From contig NZ_JHXD01000009.1 of assembly GCF_000687715.1 (NCBI RefSeq), forward strand, positions 51,588-115,587: a stretch of DNA of 64,000 nucleotides. Direction: 5' to 3'. This DNA is from Xylanibacter ruminicola Ga6B6. GTDB taxonomy: Bacteria; Bacteroidota; Bacteroidia; Bacteroidales; Bacteroidaceae. Each line of letters begins with the position of its first letter. The stretch's first letter is position 1. Shown here in pieces: positions 7,226 through 15,971 of the stretch. The notes under the pieces are model-generated. The model did not search any database. It saw only the letters and a list, made by a program, of their open reading frames with translations, and was not told where the DNA came from. Made by a program: the position numbers and the translations under genes.

Positions 7226-7784
7226 GGTATTACCTATTTATATATTTGGTCAGCCTGTGCTTCGTAAGGTGGCCGAAGATATTACACCCGATTATCCTCA
7301 GTTGAAGGATTTGATTGGTGATATGTGGGAGACACTCGCTGAGTCGGAAGGTATCGGACTGGCTGCTCCTCAGATTGGTAAGCCCATCCGCTTGGTTGTG
7401 ATCGACCTGGATGTGCTTTCGGATGATCTGCCTGAGTACAAAGGCTTTAAGCAGGTGTTTATCAATGCTCATATCGTAGAGTACGATGAGAGTAATACCG
7501 ATGTGTCGGAAGAGGGGTGTTTGTCAATCCCTGCTATCCATGAGAAGGTTACACGTCCTACCCGTATCCACGTAGAGTGGGATGACGAGAACTTTGAGCA
7601 CCACGACGAGTGGGTTGAGGGTTATCTGGCTCGTGTTATGCAGCATGAGTTCGACCACCTCGACGGTAAGATGTTTGTCGACCGTATCTCGCCACTCCGC
7701 AAGCAGCTCATCAAGAGCAAGTTGCGCGCTTTGACACAGGGCCGTTTCCGTTGTGGTTACAAGACCAAAGTGGCCAGAAAATAA
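7224..7784 (+). CDS. def: Peptide deformylase
   Basis: Removes the formyl group from the N-terminal Met of new proteins. All three family motifs are present in the 186 residues: [10 protein letters not shown] (about 43-52), EEGCLSIP (about 94-101) with the metal-binding Cys, and QHEFDHLDG (about 144-152) with the two metal-binding His and the catalytic Glu. It is placed between ruvX and the TPR protein with very short spacers, in one run of plus-strand genes. Confidence 0.96.
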   Translation: MVLPIYIFGQPVLRKVAEDITPDYPQLKDLIGDMWETLAESEGIGLAAPQIGKPIRLVVIDLDVLSDDLPEYKGFKQVFINAHIVEYDESNTDVSEEGCLSIPAIHEKVTRPTRIHVEWDDENFEHHDEWVEGYLARVMQHEFDHLDGKMFVDRISPLRKQLIKSKLRALTQGRFRCGYKTKVARK

Positions 7785-7785
7785 A

Positions 7786-9735
7786 ATGCGTCGCATTTTC
7801 CTGTTTCTGGCATTCCTGCCGTTATTGGTCCAAGCTCAGTTTAATACCGATCGCTTGGTGATGATAGGGCGCTCGGCACTCTATTACGAAGATTATGTGC
7901 TGTCGATCCAGTATTTTAATCAGGCCATCAGCATGAAACCTTGGCTCTATGAGCCTTGGTTTTTTCGTGGGGTGGCCAAATTTTATTTGGACGACTATCG
8001 TGGAGCCGAGAGCGACTGTACCGAGGCAATCGAGCGCAACCCTTATGTGGTAAGCGCTTACGAGCTGCGCGGGTTGTGTCGCATTAACCAGAAGAAATAT
8101 AGCGCAGCGGTGAGCGATTACGATCGTGCCCTGCGTTACGATCCTGACAATCAGGGACTTTGGCATAATCGTGTGCTCTGTTTGATTCAGGATAAGAAAT
8201 ACGATTTAGCTTTGGCGCAGATTGATACGATTTCGGCCCGCTGGTCGAAATATGCTCGTGCCTACTCGATGCAGGCTGAGATTTATCTGCTGCAGCAGGA
8301 TACTACCAAGGCTGTGAAATCGCTTGATAAGAGTTTGGAACTTGATCCTTACGATGGTGGCATCTGGGCTGAGAGAGCCGTGATTAGTCTGGCTCGCCAG
8401 AAGTGGAAGGAGGGTGAGGAGTTCCTGACCAAGAGTATCCACTTGTTGCCCAAACACTCGGGCAACTATATTAACCGTGCATTGGCCCGATTTAATCAGA
8501 ATAACCTGCGTGGTGCAATGGCCGATTATGATACAGCGCTCGATTTAGATCCAAACAACTTCTTAGGTCACTATAACCGCGGACTGTTGCGTGCCCAGGT
8601 GGGCGACGATAACCGTGGTATTGAGGACTTTGACTTTGTGCTGAAGTTGGAACCCGACAACCTGATGGCGCTATTTAACCGTGCTCTATTGTTGGAGCAG
8701 ACGGGAAACCTGCGTGCGGCTATTCGCGACTATTCGAAGGTAATCGAGGAGTATCCTAACTTCTGGTTCGGATTGCAGCATCGCGCTTCGTGTTATCGCC
8801 GATTGGGTAATACCAAACAGGCCGAGCTTGATGAGTTCCGTATTCTGAAAGCCCAGATGGATAAACGATATGGTAAGCAGCCACGACTCTCGAAAAAGCA
8901 GATGCGTAAGCGTAGCGATATCGATCCTGATAAGTATAACCAGCTGGTTGTAGCTGACGAGCAGGAAGTGGAACACGAATACAAGAGCGACTACCGCGGA
9001 CGTGTACAGAACCGTAAGACTGCGATAAGCTTACAGCCCATGTACGGACTTACTTTTGTGCAGCCACAGAACGACGTGAAGGTTGAGAATGCATACGAAA
9101 ACAGTGTGGATGCCTTTAACCAGACATCGGGTTCGCATACTGTTTATCTCTCGTGCGAGCAGCGTAACCTGAGCGAAGACCATATGAAGCGTACCTTTGC
9201 GTATATCGATTCGTTAAGCAATGTCATCGATCAGGCGAAAGTTACGTCGAAGGTGGCACCGTTGCTGTTGCTGCGTGCCATCGCATACGCTACCATCCAG
9301 AACTTTGATAATGCAATCGACGACCTGAGTATCTGCTTGCAGATCGACTCTACCTCATCGTTGGCCTATTGGCAGCGCGCCGTTTGCCAGGCTAAGATTA
9401 ATGAGTTTAATGCCTCTGAGGGTACCAATGTGGATCTTAAGTCGGCTAATGTGCTTGGCGATTTGTCGGATGCCATCGCTTTGGCTCCCCATAACGCGTA
9501 CCTATATTATAATAGAGGTAACCTTTACGCTATGCGTCGCGACTATCAGCGTGCTATCGCCGATTACTCACAGGCACTCAAGCTGAATCAGGATCTGGCC
9601 GAGGCTTGGTTCAATCGCGGACTGGCAAAAATCTACGCCAAACACGTGGATGAAGGTATCGAGGATCTTTCGAAAGCTGGCGAATTAGGACTCTATCAGG
9701 CATATAGTGTCATCAAAAAGTATCGCGAAAAGTAA
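7786..9735 (+). CDS. Exported TPR-repeat protein
   Basis: 649 residues. The ATG at 7786, one base after the def stop, gives a clean signal peptide (MRRIFLFLAFLPLLVQAQ). Residues about 20-350 hold eight or so tetratricopeptide repeats (recurring LDPNNFLGHYNRG and LEPDNLMALFNRA patterns). A charged, lysine-rich section (about 360-420) and a linker follow, then more repeats from about 490 to the end. It probably acts as a periplasmic or envelope scaffold; no catalytic domain is seen. The role is unknown. Confidence 0.85.
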   Translation: MRRIFLFLAFLPLLVQAQFNTDRLVMIGRSALYYEDYVLSIQYFNQAISMKPWLYEPWFFRGVAKFYLDDYRGAESDCTEAIERNPYVVSAYELRGLCRINQKKYSAAVSDYDRALRYDPDNQGLWHNRVLCLIQDKKYDLALAQIDTISARWSKYARAYSMQAEIYLLQQDTTKAVKSLDKSLELDPYDGGIWAERAVISLARQKWKEGEEFLTKSIHLLPKHSGNYINRALARFNQNNLRGAMADYDTALDLDPNNFLGHYNRGLLRAQVGDDNRGIEDFDFVLKLEPDNLMALFNRALLLEQTGNLRAAIRDYSKVIEEYPNFWFGLQHRASCYRRLGNTKQAELDEFRILKAQMDKRYGKQPRLSKKQMRKRSDIDPDKYNQLVVADEQEVEHEYKSDYRGRVQNRKTAISLQPMYGLTFVQPQNDVKVENAYENSVDAFNQTSGSHTVYLSCEQRNLSEDHMKRTFAYIDSLSNVIDQAKVTSKVAPLLLLRAIAYATIQNFDNAIDDLSICLQIDSTSSLAYWQRAVCQAKINEFNASEGTNVDLKSANVLGDLSDAIALAPHNAYLYYNRGNLYAMRRDYQRAIADYSQALKLNQDLAEAWFNRGLAKIYAKHVDEGIEDLSKAGELGLYQAYSVIKKYREK

Positions 9736-9748
9736 ATTTTTCGATTAA

Positions 9749-9782
9749 TTTGCATTAATTTGGAATAAAAGCACTATCTTTG
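9749..9782 (+). promoter_or_regulatory. Promoter of thrS
   Basis: TTTG at 9749-9752 and TATCTTTG at 9775-9782, 22 bp apart; leader about 30 nt. Confidence 0.55.
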
Positions 9783-9817
9783 CACGCAATTTCAAAATTC
9801 AAACATATATTGTAGAT

Positions 9818-11764
9818 ATGATGATTAACATTACATTCCCAGACGGATCTGTTCGCTCGTATGAGCAGGGCGTAACTGGTATCCAGATTGCAGAGAGCAT
9901 CTCTCCGGCTCTCGCACGCAGCGTTGTAAGCTGTGGAGTAAACGGTGAGACAGTAGAGCTGAACCGTCCTATCAATGAGGACGCTACCATCGAGCTCTAC
10001 AAGTTCGACGATGAGCAGGGTAAGCATACCTTCTGGCACACATCGGCCCACTTGCTGGCCGAGGCACTGCAGGAGTTGTATCCTGGCATACAGTTCGGTT
10101 TCGGACCTGCTGTCGAGAATGGTTTCTTCTATGATGTACTGCTGAAAGACGGCGAGAGCATCAAGGAGAGCGATTTCCCAAAGATTGAGGCTAAGATGAA
10201 GGAACTGGCTGGTAAGAAAGAGCCTGTAGTTCGTCGTGAGGTACCTAAGGCCGAGGCCCTGAAGCAGTTTGCTGAGTGGGGACAGACCTATAAGTGCGAG
10301 CACATCGAGCAGGATCTTGAAGACGGTTCAATCACCACCTATACCCAGGGTAATTTCACCGATCTGTGCCGTGGTCCACACCTCGTGGATACTGGCGAGA
10401 TCAAGGCCGTTAAGCTCACCTCAGTAGCAGGTGCTTTCTGGCGTGGCGATGCTAACCGCGAGCAGATGCAGCGCTTGTACGGTATCTCATTCCCAAAGAA
10501 GAAGATGCTCGACGAGTATCTTGAGATGCTGGAGGAGGCTAAGAAGCGTGACCACCGTAAGATTGGTAAGGAGATGGAACTCTTTATGTTCTCAGAGAAG
10601 GTAGGTAAGGGTCTGCCTATCTGGTTGCCAAAGGGTACTGAGCTCCGTCTGCGTCTGCAGGATCACCTGCGTAAGGTGCAGAAGCGTTTCGGCTATCAGG
10701 AGGTTATCACTCCACATATTGGTTCTAAGAACCTTTACGTTACCTCTGGTCACTATGCACACTATGGCAAGGATTCGTTCCAGCCAATCCATACCCCTGA
10801 GGAGGACGAGGAGTACATGCTGAAGCCAATGAACTGTCCTCACCACTGCGAAATCTTCGCTTGGAAGCCACGTTCATACCGCGATCTGCCTCTGCGTATC
10901 GCTGAGTTCGGTACTGTATACCGCTATGAGCAGAGTGGTGAGCTGCACGGACTGACTCGTGTACGTTCGTTCACACAGGACGATGCCCACCTGTTCTGTC
11001 GTCCCGACCAGGTTAAGCAGGAGTTCCTGAATGTTATGGATATTATCGGTATCGTGCTTACAGCTTTCGGATTCAACTTCGAGGCTCAGATTTCTCTGCG
11101 CGATCCTAACGACCACGAGAAGTATGTAGGTACTGACGAGGACTGGGCTCTGGCCGAGAAGGCTATTGTTGAGGCTTGTCAGGAGAAGGGGCTGCCCGCT
11201 AAGGTTGAATATGGCGAGGCTGCTTTCTATGGTCCTAAGCTCGACTTTATGATTAAGGACGCTATCGGTCGTCGTTGGCAGCTGGGTACTATCCAGGTTG
11301 ACTATAACTTGCCTAAGCGTTTCAACCTTGAGTATACCGATGAGGACAACCAGAAGAAGACTCCTGTTATGATTCACCGTGCACCATTCGGATCAATGGA
11401 GCGTTTCTGCGCTGTGCTGATTGAGCACACCAGCGGTCACTTCCCCTTGTGGTTGACTCCTGACCAGGTTGCTATCCTGCCTCTGTCGGAGAAGTATAAC
11501 GACTATGCACAGGAGGTTGCCAAGAAGTTTGACATGGGTGGTGTTCGTGCTACCGTTGATATGCGTAACGAGAAACTGGGTCGTAAGATTCGTGACAACG
11601 AGTTGAAGCGTATTCCTTACATGGTTATCGTAGGTGAGAAGGAGGCTGCTGAGGGTACTGTAGCTGTACGTCCACAGGGTGGTGGCGAGCAGAGCGTTAA
11701 GACCATTCAGGAGTTCATTGACGAGGTAAATGCCCGCGTTGCTGAGATGACCAAAGACTTCTAA
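9818..11764 (+). CDS. thrS: Threonine--tRNA ligase
   Basis: 648 residues, full length. Order: TGS domain (1-60, starting with ITFPDGSV), the editing domain with [11 protein letters not shown] (HxxxH), the class II catalytic core with [10 protein letters not shown] (zinc ligand Cys), the motif-2 region [25 protein letters not shown] and motif 3, and a C-terminal anticodon-binding domain (from about 540). It attaches Thr to tRNA-Thr and edits mischarged Ser. Two ATGs stand in tandem at 9818 and 9821. As in many bacteria, infC-rpmI-rplT follows, here with a promoter of its own. Confidence 0.97.
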   Translation: MMINITFPDGSVRSYEQGVTGIQIAESISPALARSVVSCGVNGETVELNRPINEDATIELYKFDDEQGKHTFWHTSAHLLAEALQELYPGIQFGFGPAVENGFFYDVLLKDGESIKESDFPKIEAKMKELAGKKEPVVRREVPKAEALKQFAEWGQTYKCEHIEQDLEDGSITTYTQGNFTDLCRGPHLVDTGEIKAVKLTSVAGAFWRGDANREQMQRLYGISFPKKKMLDEYLEMLEEAKKRDHRKIGKEMELFMFSEKVGKGLPIWLPKGTELRLRLQDHLRKVQKRFGYQEVITPHIGSKNLYVTSGHYAHYGKDSFQPIHTPEEDEEYMLKPMNCPHHCEIFAWKPRSYRDLPLRIAEFGTVYRYEQSGELHGLTRVRSFTQDDAHLFCRPDQVKQEFLNVMDIIGIVLTAFGFNFEAQISLRDPNDHEKYVGTDEDWALAEKAIVEACQEKGLPAKVEYGEAAFYGPKLDFMIKDAIGRRWQLGTIQVDYNLPKRFNLEYTDEDNQKKTPVMIHRAPFGSMERFCAVLIEHTSGHFPLWLTPDQVAILPLSEKYNDYAQEVAKKFDMGGVRATVDMRNEKLGRKIRDNELKRIPYMVIVGEKEAAEGTVAVRPQGGGEQSVKTIQEFIDEVNARVAEMTKDF

Positions 11765-11830
11765 AGTTAAATATTTATAAAATTATTCAGATAATTAATA
11801 TTCCAGAGCTCAAAGTTCAAAGAAAATTAG

Positions 11831-11838
11831 TAATTTTG
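11831..11838 (+). promoter_or_regulatory. -7 box of the infC operon
   Basis: TAATTTTG, 25 bp before the infC ATG; the -33 element is weak. Confidence 0.45.
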
Positions 11839-11863
11839 CAGCCGATTTCTTAAAAAGTAGTTA

Positions 11864-12571
11864 ATGAAGAATGACAAATTGAAGAATCAGTACCGTATCA
11901 ACGAACAGATCCGAGTACGTGAAGTCCGCATCGTAGGCGACGAGGGATCGTCGGTTATGTCTACGCGTGATGCACTCAACCAGGCCCGTGACATGGGAGT
12001 AGACCTCGTGGAGATTTCTCCTAATGCCAACCCGCCAGTATGTCGTCTCATCGACTACTCTAAGTTCCTCTACCAGCAGAAGAAGCGCCAGAAGGAAATG
12101 AAGGCCAAGCAGGTAAAGGTGGAGGTGAAGGAAATCCGATTCGGACCTCAGACTGATGAGCACGACTATCAGTTTAAACTGAAGCATGCTCGTGAGTTCC
12201 TCGAAGAGGGCAACAAGGTACGTGCATACGTATTCTTCCGTGGCCGCTCTATCCTGTTCAAAGAGCAGGGCGAGGTATTGTTGCTCCGTTTTGCTAACGA
12301 CCTTGAAGAGGTTGGAAAGGTTGAGGGCATGCCATCACTCGAAGGCAAGAAGATGTTCCTCTACCTGGCTCCTAAGAAGGCTGGATCAGCCAAGAAGAGT
12401 CAGCAGGCTCGCGACCGTGAGGCCGCTCAGCTCGAAGCTAAGGAGGCTGCAAAACAGCAGAAAGAGGCTCAGGCTGAAGAAACAGCAGAGATTCCAGCAA
12501 ATGGTGGACTCTTAGGTAATGCTAAGATTAGTGCCGATGCGCTGAAGAAGCTGACTGAGAGTGAGGATTAA
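11864..12571 (+). CDS. infC: Translation initiation factor IF-3
   Basis: Binds the 30S subunit, keeps 50S off and checks the start codon. The N-domain ([20 protein letters not shown] ...) and the C-domain ([20 protein letters not shown] ...) are complete by about residue 172. A tail of about 60 residues follows that is not part of the core factor: first Lys/Gln/Ala/Glu-rich, probably helical, then a less charged [16 protein letters not shown] end. Such tails occur in Bacteroidota IF-3. The start is ATG, giving [13 protein letters not shown]. Confidence 0.95.
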   Translation: MKNDKLKNQYRINEQIRVREVRIVGDEGSSVMSTRDALNQARDMGVDLVEISPNANPPVCRLIDYSKFLYQQKKRQKEMKAKQVKVEVKEIRFGPQTDEHDYQFKLKHAREFLEEGNKVRAYVFFRGRSILFKEQGEVLLLRFANDLEEVGKVEGMPSLEGKKMFLYLAPKKAGSAKKSQQARDREAAQLEAKEAAKQQKEAQAEETAEIPANGGLLGNAKISADALKKLTESED

Positions 12572-12587
12572 TTTGAGAAAAAAGAAG

Positions 12588-12615
12588 GTGGCGCGCCCGG
12601 TATATGCGTGGCCGC
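12588..12615 (+). promoter_or_regulatory. Possible ribosomal-protein leader hairpin
   Basis: In the infC-rpmI gap, a G/C-rich stem can form between 12588-12596 (GTGGCGCGC) and 12606-12615 (GCGTGGCCGC, one bulge, G-U pairs), loop 12597-12605. No T-run follows, so it is not a terminator. Since L20 represses this operon through such mRNA structures in other bacteria, a role in autoregulation is plausible but only inferred. Confidence 0.3.
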
Positions 12616-12648
12616 TGGATATTAATAACAATTTAAATTTTTAAAACA

Positions 12649-12846
12649 ATGCCAAAAGTAAAGACAAACTCTGGTGCAAAGAAGAGATTCTCTTTCACTG
12701 GAACAGGTAAGGTAAAGAGACGTCATGCCTTCCACAGTCACATTCTGACAAAGAAGACCAAGAAGCAGAAGCGCAACTTGGTAGGTACAACTATCGTTGA
12801 TCCTAGCAACATGAAGCAGGTTCGTGATCTGTTGTGTCTCCGTTAA
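12649..12846 (+). CDS. rpmI: Ribosomal protein bL35
   Basis: 65 residues, very basic, beginning MPKVKTNSGAKKRFSFTGTG and containing KRRHAFHSHILTKKTKKQKR, the standard bL35 sequence. A component of the large ribosomal subunit, in the conserved order infC-rpmI-rplT. Confidence 0.97.
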   Translation: MPKVKTNSGAKKRFSFTGTGKVKRRHAFHSHILTKKTKKQKRNLVGTTIVDPSNMKQVRDLLCLR

Positions 12847-12880
12847 ACCTATTGTCTAACATTTAAAAGAAGTAAGAATT

Positions 12881-13225
12881 ATGCCAAGATCAGTAAATCA
12901 CGTTGCATCAAGAGCAAAGCGTAAGAGAATTTTGAAGCTTACCCGCGGTTACTTCGGTGCCCGCAAGAATGTTTGGACAGTAGCAAAGAACACATGGGAG
13001 AAGGGTTTGACCTACGCCTATCGTGATCGTCGCAACAAGAAGCGCAACTTCCGCAGCCTGTGGATTCAGCGTATCAACGCTGCCGCTCGCCAGGAGGGTA
13101 TGAGCTACTCAGTTCTGATGGGTAACCTCGCTAAGGCAGGTATCGAGATTAACCGTAAGGTTCTCGCTGACCTCGCTATGAACAATCCCGAGGCTTTCAA
13201 GGCCATCGTAGAGAAGGTAAAGTAA
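12881..13225 (+). CDS. rplT: Ribosomal protein bL20
   Basis: 114 residues, beginning [19 protein letters not shown], with [18 protein letters not shown] and [12 protein letters not shown], all typical of bL20. It binds 23S rRNA early in 50S assembly and, in other bacteria, represses its own operon. Last gene of the operon; a strong terminator follows after 27 bp. Confidence 0.97.
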   Translation: MPRSVNHVASRAKRKRILKLTRGYFGARKNVWTVAKNTWEKGLTYAYRDRRNKKRNFRSLWIQRINAAARQEGMSYSVLMGNLAKAGIEINRKVLADLAMNNPEAFKAIVEKVK

Positions 13226-13252
13226 ATTAAACGACTTACCAAGTCTTAAAAT

Positions 13253-13280
13253 AAAACCCCTGCCAATCGGCGGGGGTTTT
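13253..13280. terminator. Bidirectional terminator after rplT
   Basis: AAAACCCCTGCC, loop AATC, GGCGGGGGTTTT. It serves rplT on the plus strand and the convergent STAS gene, whose stop is at 13287, on the minus strand. Confidence 0.85.
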
Positions 13281-13286
13281 ACTTTG

Positions 13287-13595
13287 TTAATCCTTAAACT
13301 TAAACAGGTGTACAAAGCCGGTGGTTTTGAACACGTCGTACACATTAGGCTGCAGGCCTTGGATGTAGATTTCGCAGTGGTTGATCCAGCCCTGCTGGGC
13401 GATGTGCATCAGTATACGCAGACCGCTCGACGAAATGTATTCGAGCTGGGTGCAGTCAATTACAATTTCTTGCTCAAAGTAATCGTACAGCGGTCTAACT
13501 TCTCTTTCGGCGGCTGTTGATACCGATGTGTCCAAGCGTCCTATCAGTATCAGTGTTACCTGGCGCTCGCCTGTTTTCTCGATTTTAATTTCCAT
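13287..13595 (-). CDS. STAS-domain protein (anti-sigma-factor antagonist-like)
   Basis: 102 residues forming one STAS domain: LILIGRLDTSVS near the start and IDCTQLEYISSSGLRIL in the middle. The Ser pair before GLR is the place phosphorylated in SpoIIAA/RsbV. It is the second gene of an operon with the SpoIIE/kinase fusion, 20 bp away, and should be the protein that fusion phosphorylates and dephosphorylates. The Bacteroidota have no sigma-B, so the final target is unknown. Confidence 0.88.
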   Translation of the reverse strand: MEIKIEKTGERQVTLILIGRLDTSVSTAAEREVRPLYDYFEQEIVIDCTQLEYISSSGLRILMHIAQQGWINHCEIYIQGLQPNVYDVFKTTGFVHLFKFKD

Positions 13596-13615
13596 CTCTA
13601 TCTCTTCTCTTTATT

Positions 13616-15832
13616 TTATTTCTCAATTATTTTCTGCATGGTGAGTATATTCTCATCATTCTTTCGCTCGTAGCTGATGTGATCCATATAATGGCGCATC
13701 AGATGTATGCCCAAGCCGCCCTCAATGCGTTGCTCGGCCTGATGCTCAACATCCACTTCTGCTGCCTTGGTAGCATCAAAGGGCATACCTTTGTCGTGGA
13801 GTATAAATGTAAGCATCAAGTCGTTAGCCTCGGCCTCCAGAATAATATGACTTGGTTCACGGTCGGGGTAGGCGTATTTCATCACGTTCACCACTGCCTC
13901 TTCAACAGCCAGGGTTGTGTAGGTTGTTGCCGTCTCGTTCATCTGGAGGTCTTGGCAGATGCTATTCACGAATGCTGTCAGCTCAACTACCTCTTCTACA
14001 TCGTTGCCTAATGTGAGACAGCGGTGATAGAGACTGCCGTAGGTAGGTTGGGGGAGATATCTGATAGCCATCAGCGAGATGTCGTCGTTTTGTGGGGTGT
14101 CGCCCACAAAGCTCTGAGCTGTTTCAAAGTGCTGATGTGCGTATTGACGTGCGTCCAAATGCAGATCGGCCAGTCGGTTGGCTCTGTTGCTGATACGGTC
14201 GCGACCAAACTGCTCGTGGTTGGCTGTCTCGGCCTCGGTATAACCGTCGGTATACAGGAACAGTATCTCGTTGCGATCCATAAGTATGGTCTGATTGGTG
14301 TACTCCCATTCGGGTCGCAAACCCAATGGGATGTTATTATCTACATAAATAAAGCGTGCCAGCGTGCCTACCAGCATAGGGGGCTCATGACCTGCATTGC
14401 TGTAGTTCAGTTGGCCTGTCTTTAAGTCGAGTACACCTAAGAAGAGGGTTACGAACATGTATGAGTCGTTGGTGTCGCATAAAGTCTTGTTCATGCGACT
14501 GATAATGTTACTGGGATCTGTATCCAGCATGGCCTCGCAACGGAACAGCGATATGGTCTCGGCCATCATCAATGCTGCTGGCACGCCCTTACCGCTTACG
14601 TCGCCAATGCAGAAGAACAGCTTGTCGTCGTGCATCAGGTAGTCGTATAGGTCGCCGCCCACCTCCTTGGCCGTTACTATCTCGCCGTAGATGTCAACAT
14701 CGGGACGTTCGGGGTAGGGAGGATATTTTTTGGGTAGCATCGACTGCTGAATGTGGCTGGCAATCTTCAGTTCCTGCTCTATACCTGCTTTCTGAGCAGT
14801 GGTTTTTCTTAGTTGGTCGATATTGCGTATCAGAGCGCGACTCAGGAAGAAGATAACTATCAGACCAAAGAGCATAACAGCCAGAATGATGGCACCAAGC
14901 ACGTTGCCCTGATGGTTAATGATGGCCTCGGGCACTACAATCACTACTGTCCACTCAGCGTATTTTACAAACGAGTAGAATAATACTGAGCTCACCCCAT
15001 CTTTGGTAATCTTGCAACTACCGCTCTCATGGTTTCTCATGTGGTTGGCCACTTCGTCATCTGCAGTGTCGGCTGTCTGGGATGCAACCTCCTGGAAAGT
15101 GGTTTTTAGAATAAGATCCTCGTTGGGATGAATGAGATAGGTACCATCGTTATCGAGTACAAAACTATACGACTTTTCCTTAAATCCCTTTTCAAAACGT
15201 TCGTGATTTTGGGCATCTATGCGTTTGTGGCGCAGTCGGAGCCACTCCAGCGATACATCGGCACCCAGCATGGCTACCTTATTACCATTCTTATCGCGAA
15301 TGTGCGTCATATAAGTGGTGGTAAGCTGTTGAGATGCAGCCTGATCGAAGTAAGGCGGTGTCCAATCGCCTTCATCGCGTTTATAAGCCGTTTGGTACCA
15401 GGGGTGCGTCAGGAAATCGGGATGGTCCTCGTTCATCTGCTTACCCTTGATAACGCCATCTGAATCGCGCCAGGCGTATATCTCGAAGTAGTGTCCACGT
15501 TGTGGATAAAAGTCGGGCTCGAATATCAGACGGCAACTCGACATGTAGTTGTTTAGCTTTACCATTTGTTCCAAATGTGCCTGCAACTTGTCGGGGTTGT
15601 CGAGATTGTTCTCAATTACACTGGTGTTGTTGATGGCTGCCACATACACGTCGGACAGCACACCACGAATTTTCTCGTTGGCGTGCAGCATAATACCCTC
15701 GTAACGCGATTCAACCTCGCGTGCGGTAGAGTTGCGTGTAATGACAAACACAAAGCTCATAATGGTGGCCCACATGATCAAAAGAACCGCCATAATGATT
15801 AAGCTTAGTTTGTATGCTGATGCTTTATTCAT
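13616..15832 (-). CDS. Membrane sensor with SpoIIE phosphatase and RsbW-like kinase domains
   Basis: 738 residues. TM1 at about 8-32; a periplasmic Cache-like sensor (about 35-305, with FEIYAWRDSDG and TPPYFDQAA); TM2 at about 309-332; a short signalling helix (about 340-365); a SpoIIE/PP2C phosphatase domain (about 365-575) with the metal-binding Asp in KEVGGDLYDY, GDVSGKGVPAALMM, NAGHEPP and LYTDGYTE; and a C-terminal GHKL ATPase domain (about 600-738) with AVEEAVVNVMKYAY and GGLGIHLMRHYMD as in RsbW/SpoIIAB. One protein thus carries both the phosphatase and the kinase arm of a partner switch; the STAS substrate is encoded next door. Confidence 0.88.
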   Translation of the reverse strand: MNKASAYKLSLIIMAVLLIMWATIMSFVFVITRNSTAREVESRYEGIMLHANEKIRGVLSDVYVAAINNTSVIENNLDNPDKLQAHLEQMVKLNNYMSSCRLIFEPDFYPQRGHYFEIYAWRDSDGVIKGKQMNEDHPDFLTHPWYQTAYKRDEGDWTPPYFDQAASQQLTTTYMTHIRDKNGNKVAMLGADVSLEWLRLRHKRIDAQNHERFEKGFKEKSYSFVLDNDGTYLIHPNEDLILKTTFQEVASQTADTADDEVANHMRNHESGSCKITKDGVSSVLFYSFVKYAEWTVVIVVPEAIINHQGNVLGAIILAVMLFGLIVIFFLSRALIRNIDQLRKTTAQKAGIEQELKIASHIQQSMLPKKYPPYPERPDVDIYGEIVTAKEVGGDLYDYLMHDDKLFFCIGDVSGKGVPAALMMAETISLFRCEAMLDTDPSNIISRMNKTLCDTNDSYMFVTLFLGVLDLKTGQLNYSNAGHEPPMLVGTLARFIYVDNNIPLGLRPEWEYTNQTILMDRNEILFLYTDGYTEAETANHEQFGRDRISNRANRLADLHLDARQYAHQHFETAQSFVGDTPQNDDISLMAIRYLPQPTYGSLYHRCLTLGNDVEEVVELTAFVNSICQDLQMNETATTYTTLAVEEAVVNVMKYAYPDREPSHIILEAEANDLMLTFILHDKGMPFDATKAAEVDVEHQAEQRIEGGLGIHLMRHYMDHISYERKNDENILTMQKIIEK

Positions 15833-15887
15833 TATTGTTACTCTTCCCCTTTTAGTTCAAATTTTGTTTTAGGATCAATGTTGGCAA

Positions 15888-15919
15888 CAAAGGTACGGTT
15901 TTTCGGTAAAATAACCAAA
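15888..15919 (-). promoter_or_regulatory. Promoter of the SpoIIE-fusion/STAS operon
   Basis: Minus strand: TTTG at 15919-15916, 20-bp spacer, TACCTTTG at 15895-15888. The leader is about 50 nt. The -33 box lies within the loop of the inverted repeat 15898-15956. Confidence 0.7.
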
Positions 15920-15956
15920 CTTTTTTGTTTATTTCTTGATTATGTTACCGAAAAAC
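15898..15956. repeat. 12-bp perfect inverted repeat around two divergent -33 boxes
   Basis: GTTTTTCGGTAA (15898-15909) and TTACCGAAAAAC (15945-15956), 35 bp apart. Both -33 elements lie between the arms and both -7 boxes outside, so the whole site is nearly symmetrical. Confidence 0.8.
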
Positions 15957-15967
15957 TTGTATATTTG
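15936..15967 (+). promoter_or_regulatory. Orphan plus-strand promoter, antisense to tex
   Basis: TTG at 15936-15938, 21-bp spacer, TATATTTG at 15960-15967. Transcription would start near 15974, within the last codons of tex, and run antisense to it. No plus-strand gene follows. Confidence 0.4.
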
Positions 15968-15971
15968 CTGA

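Noticed and set aside
9735..9818. T-box or attenuator ahead of thrS
   Set aside because: The leader is about 30 nt with no hairpin or terminator; T-boxes are also not expected in this phylum.
15898..15956. Invertible promoter as seen in capsule loci
   Set aside because: The -7 boxes are outside the repeat and both sides are nearly the same, so inversion would not switch expression; no invertase gene is in the window. Kept as an inverted repeat of unknown role.
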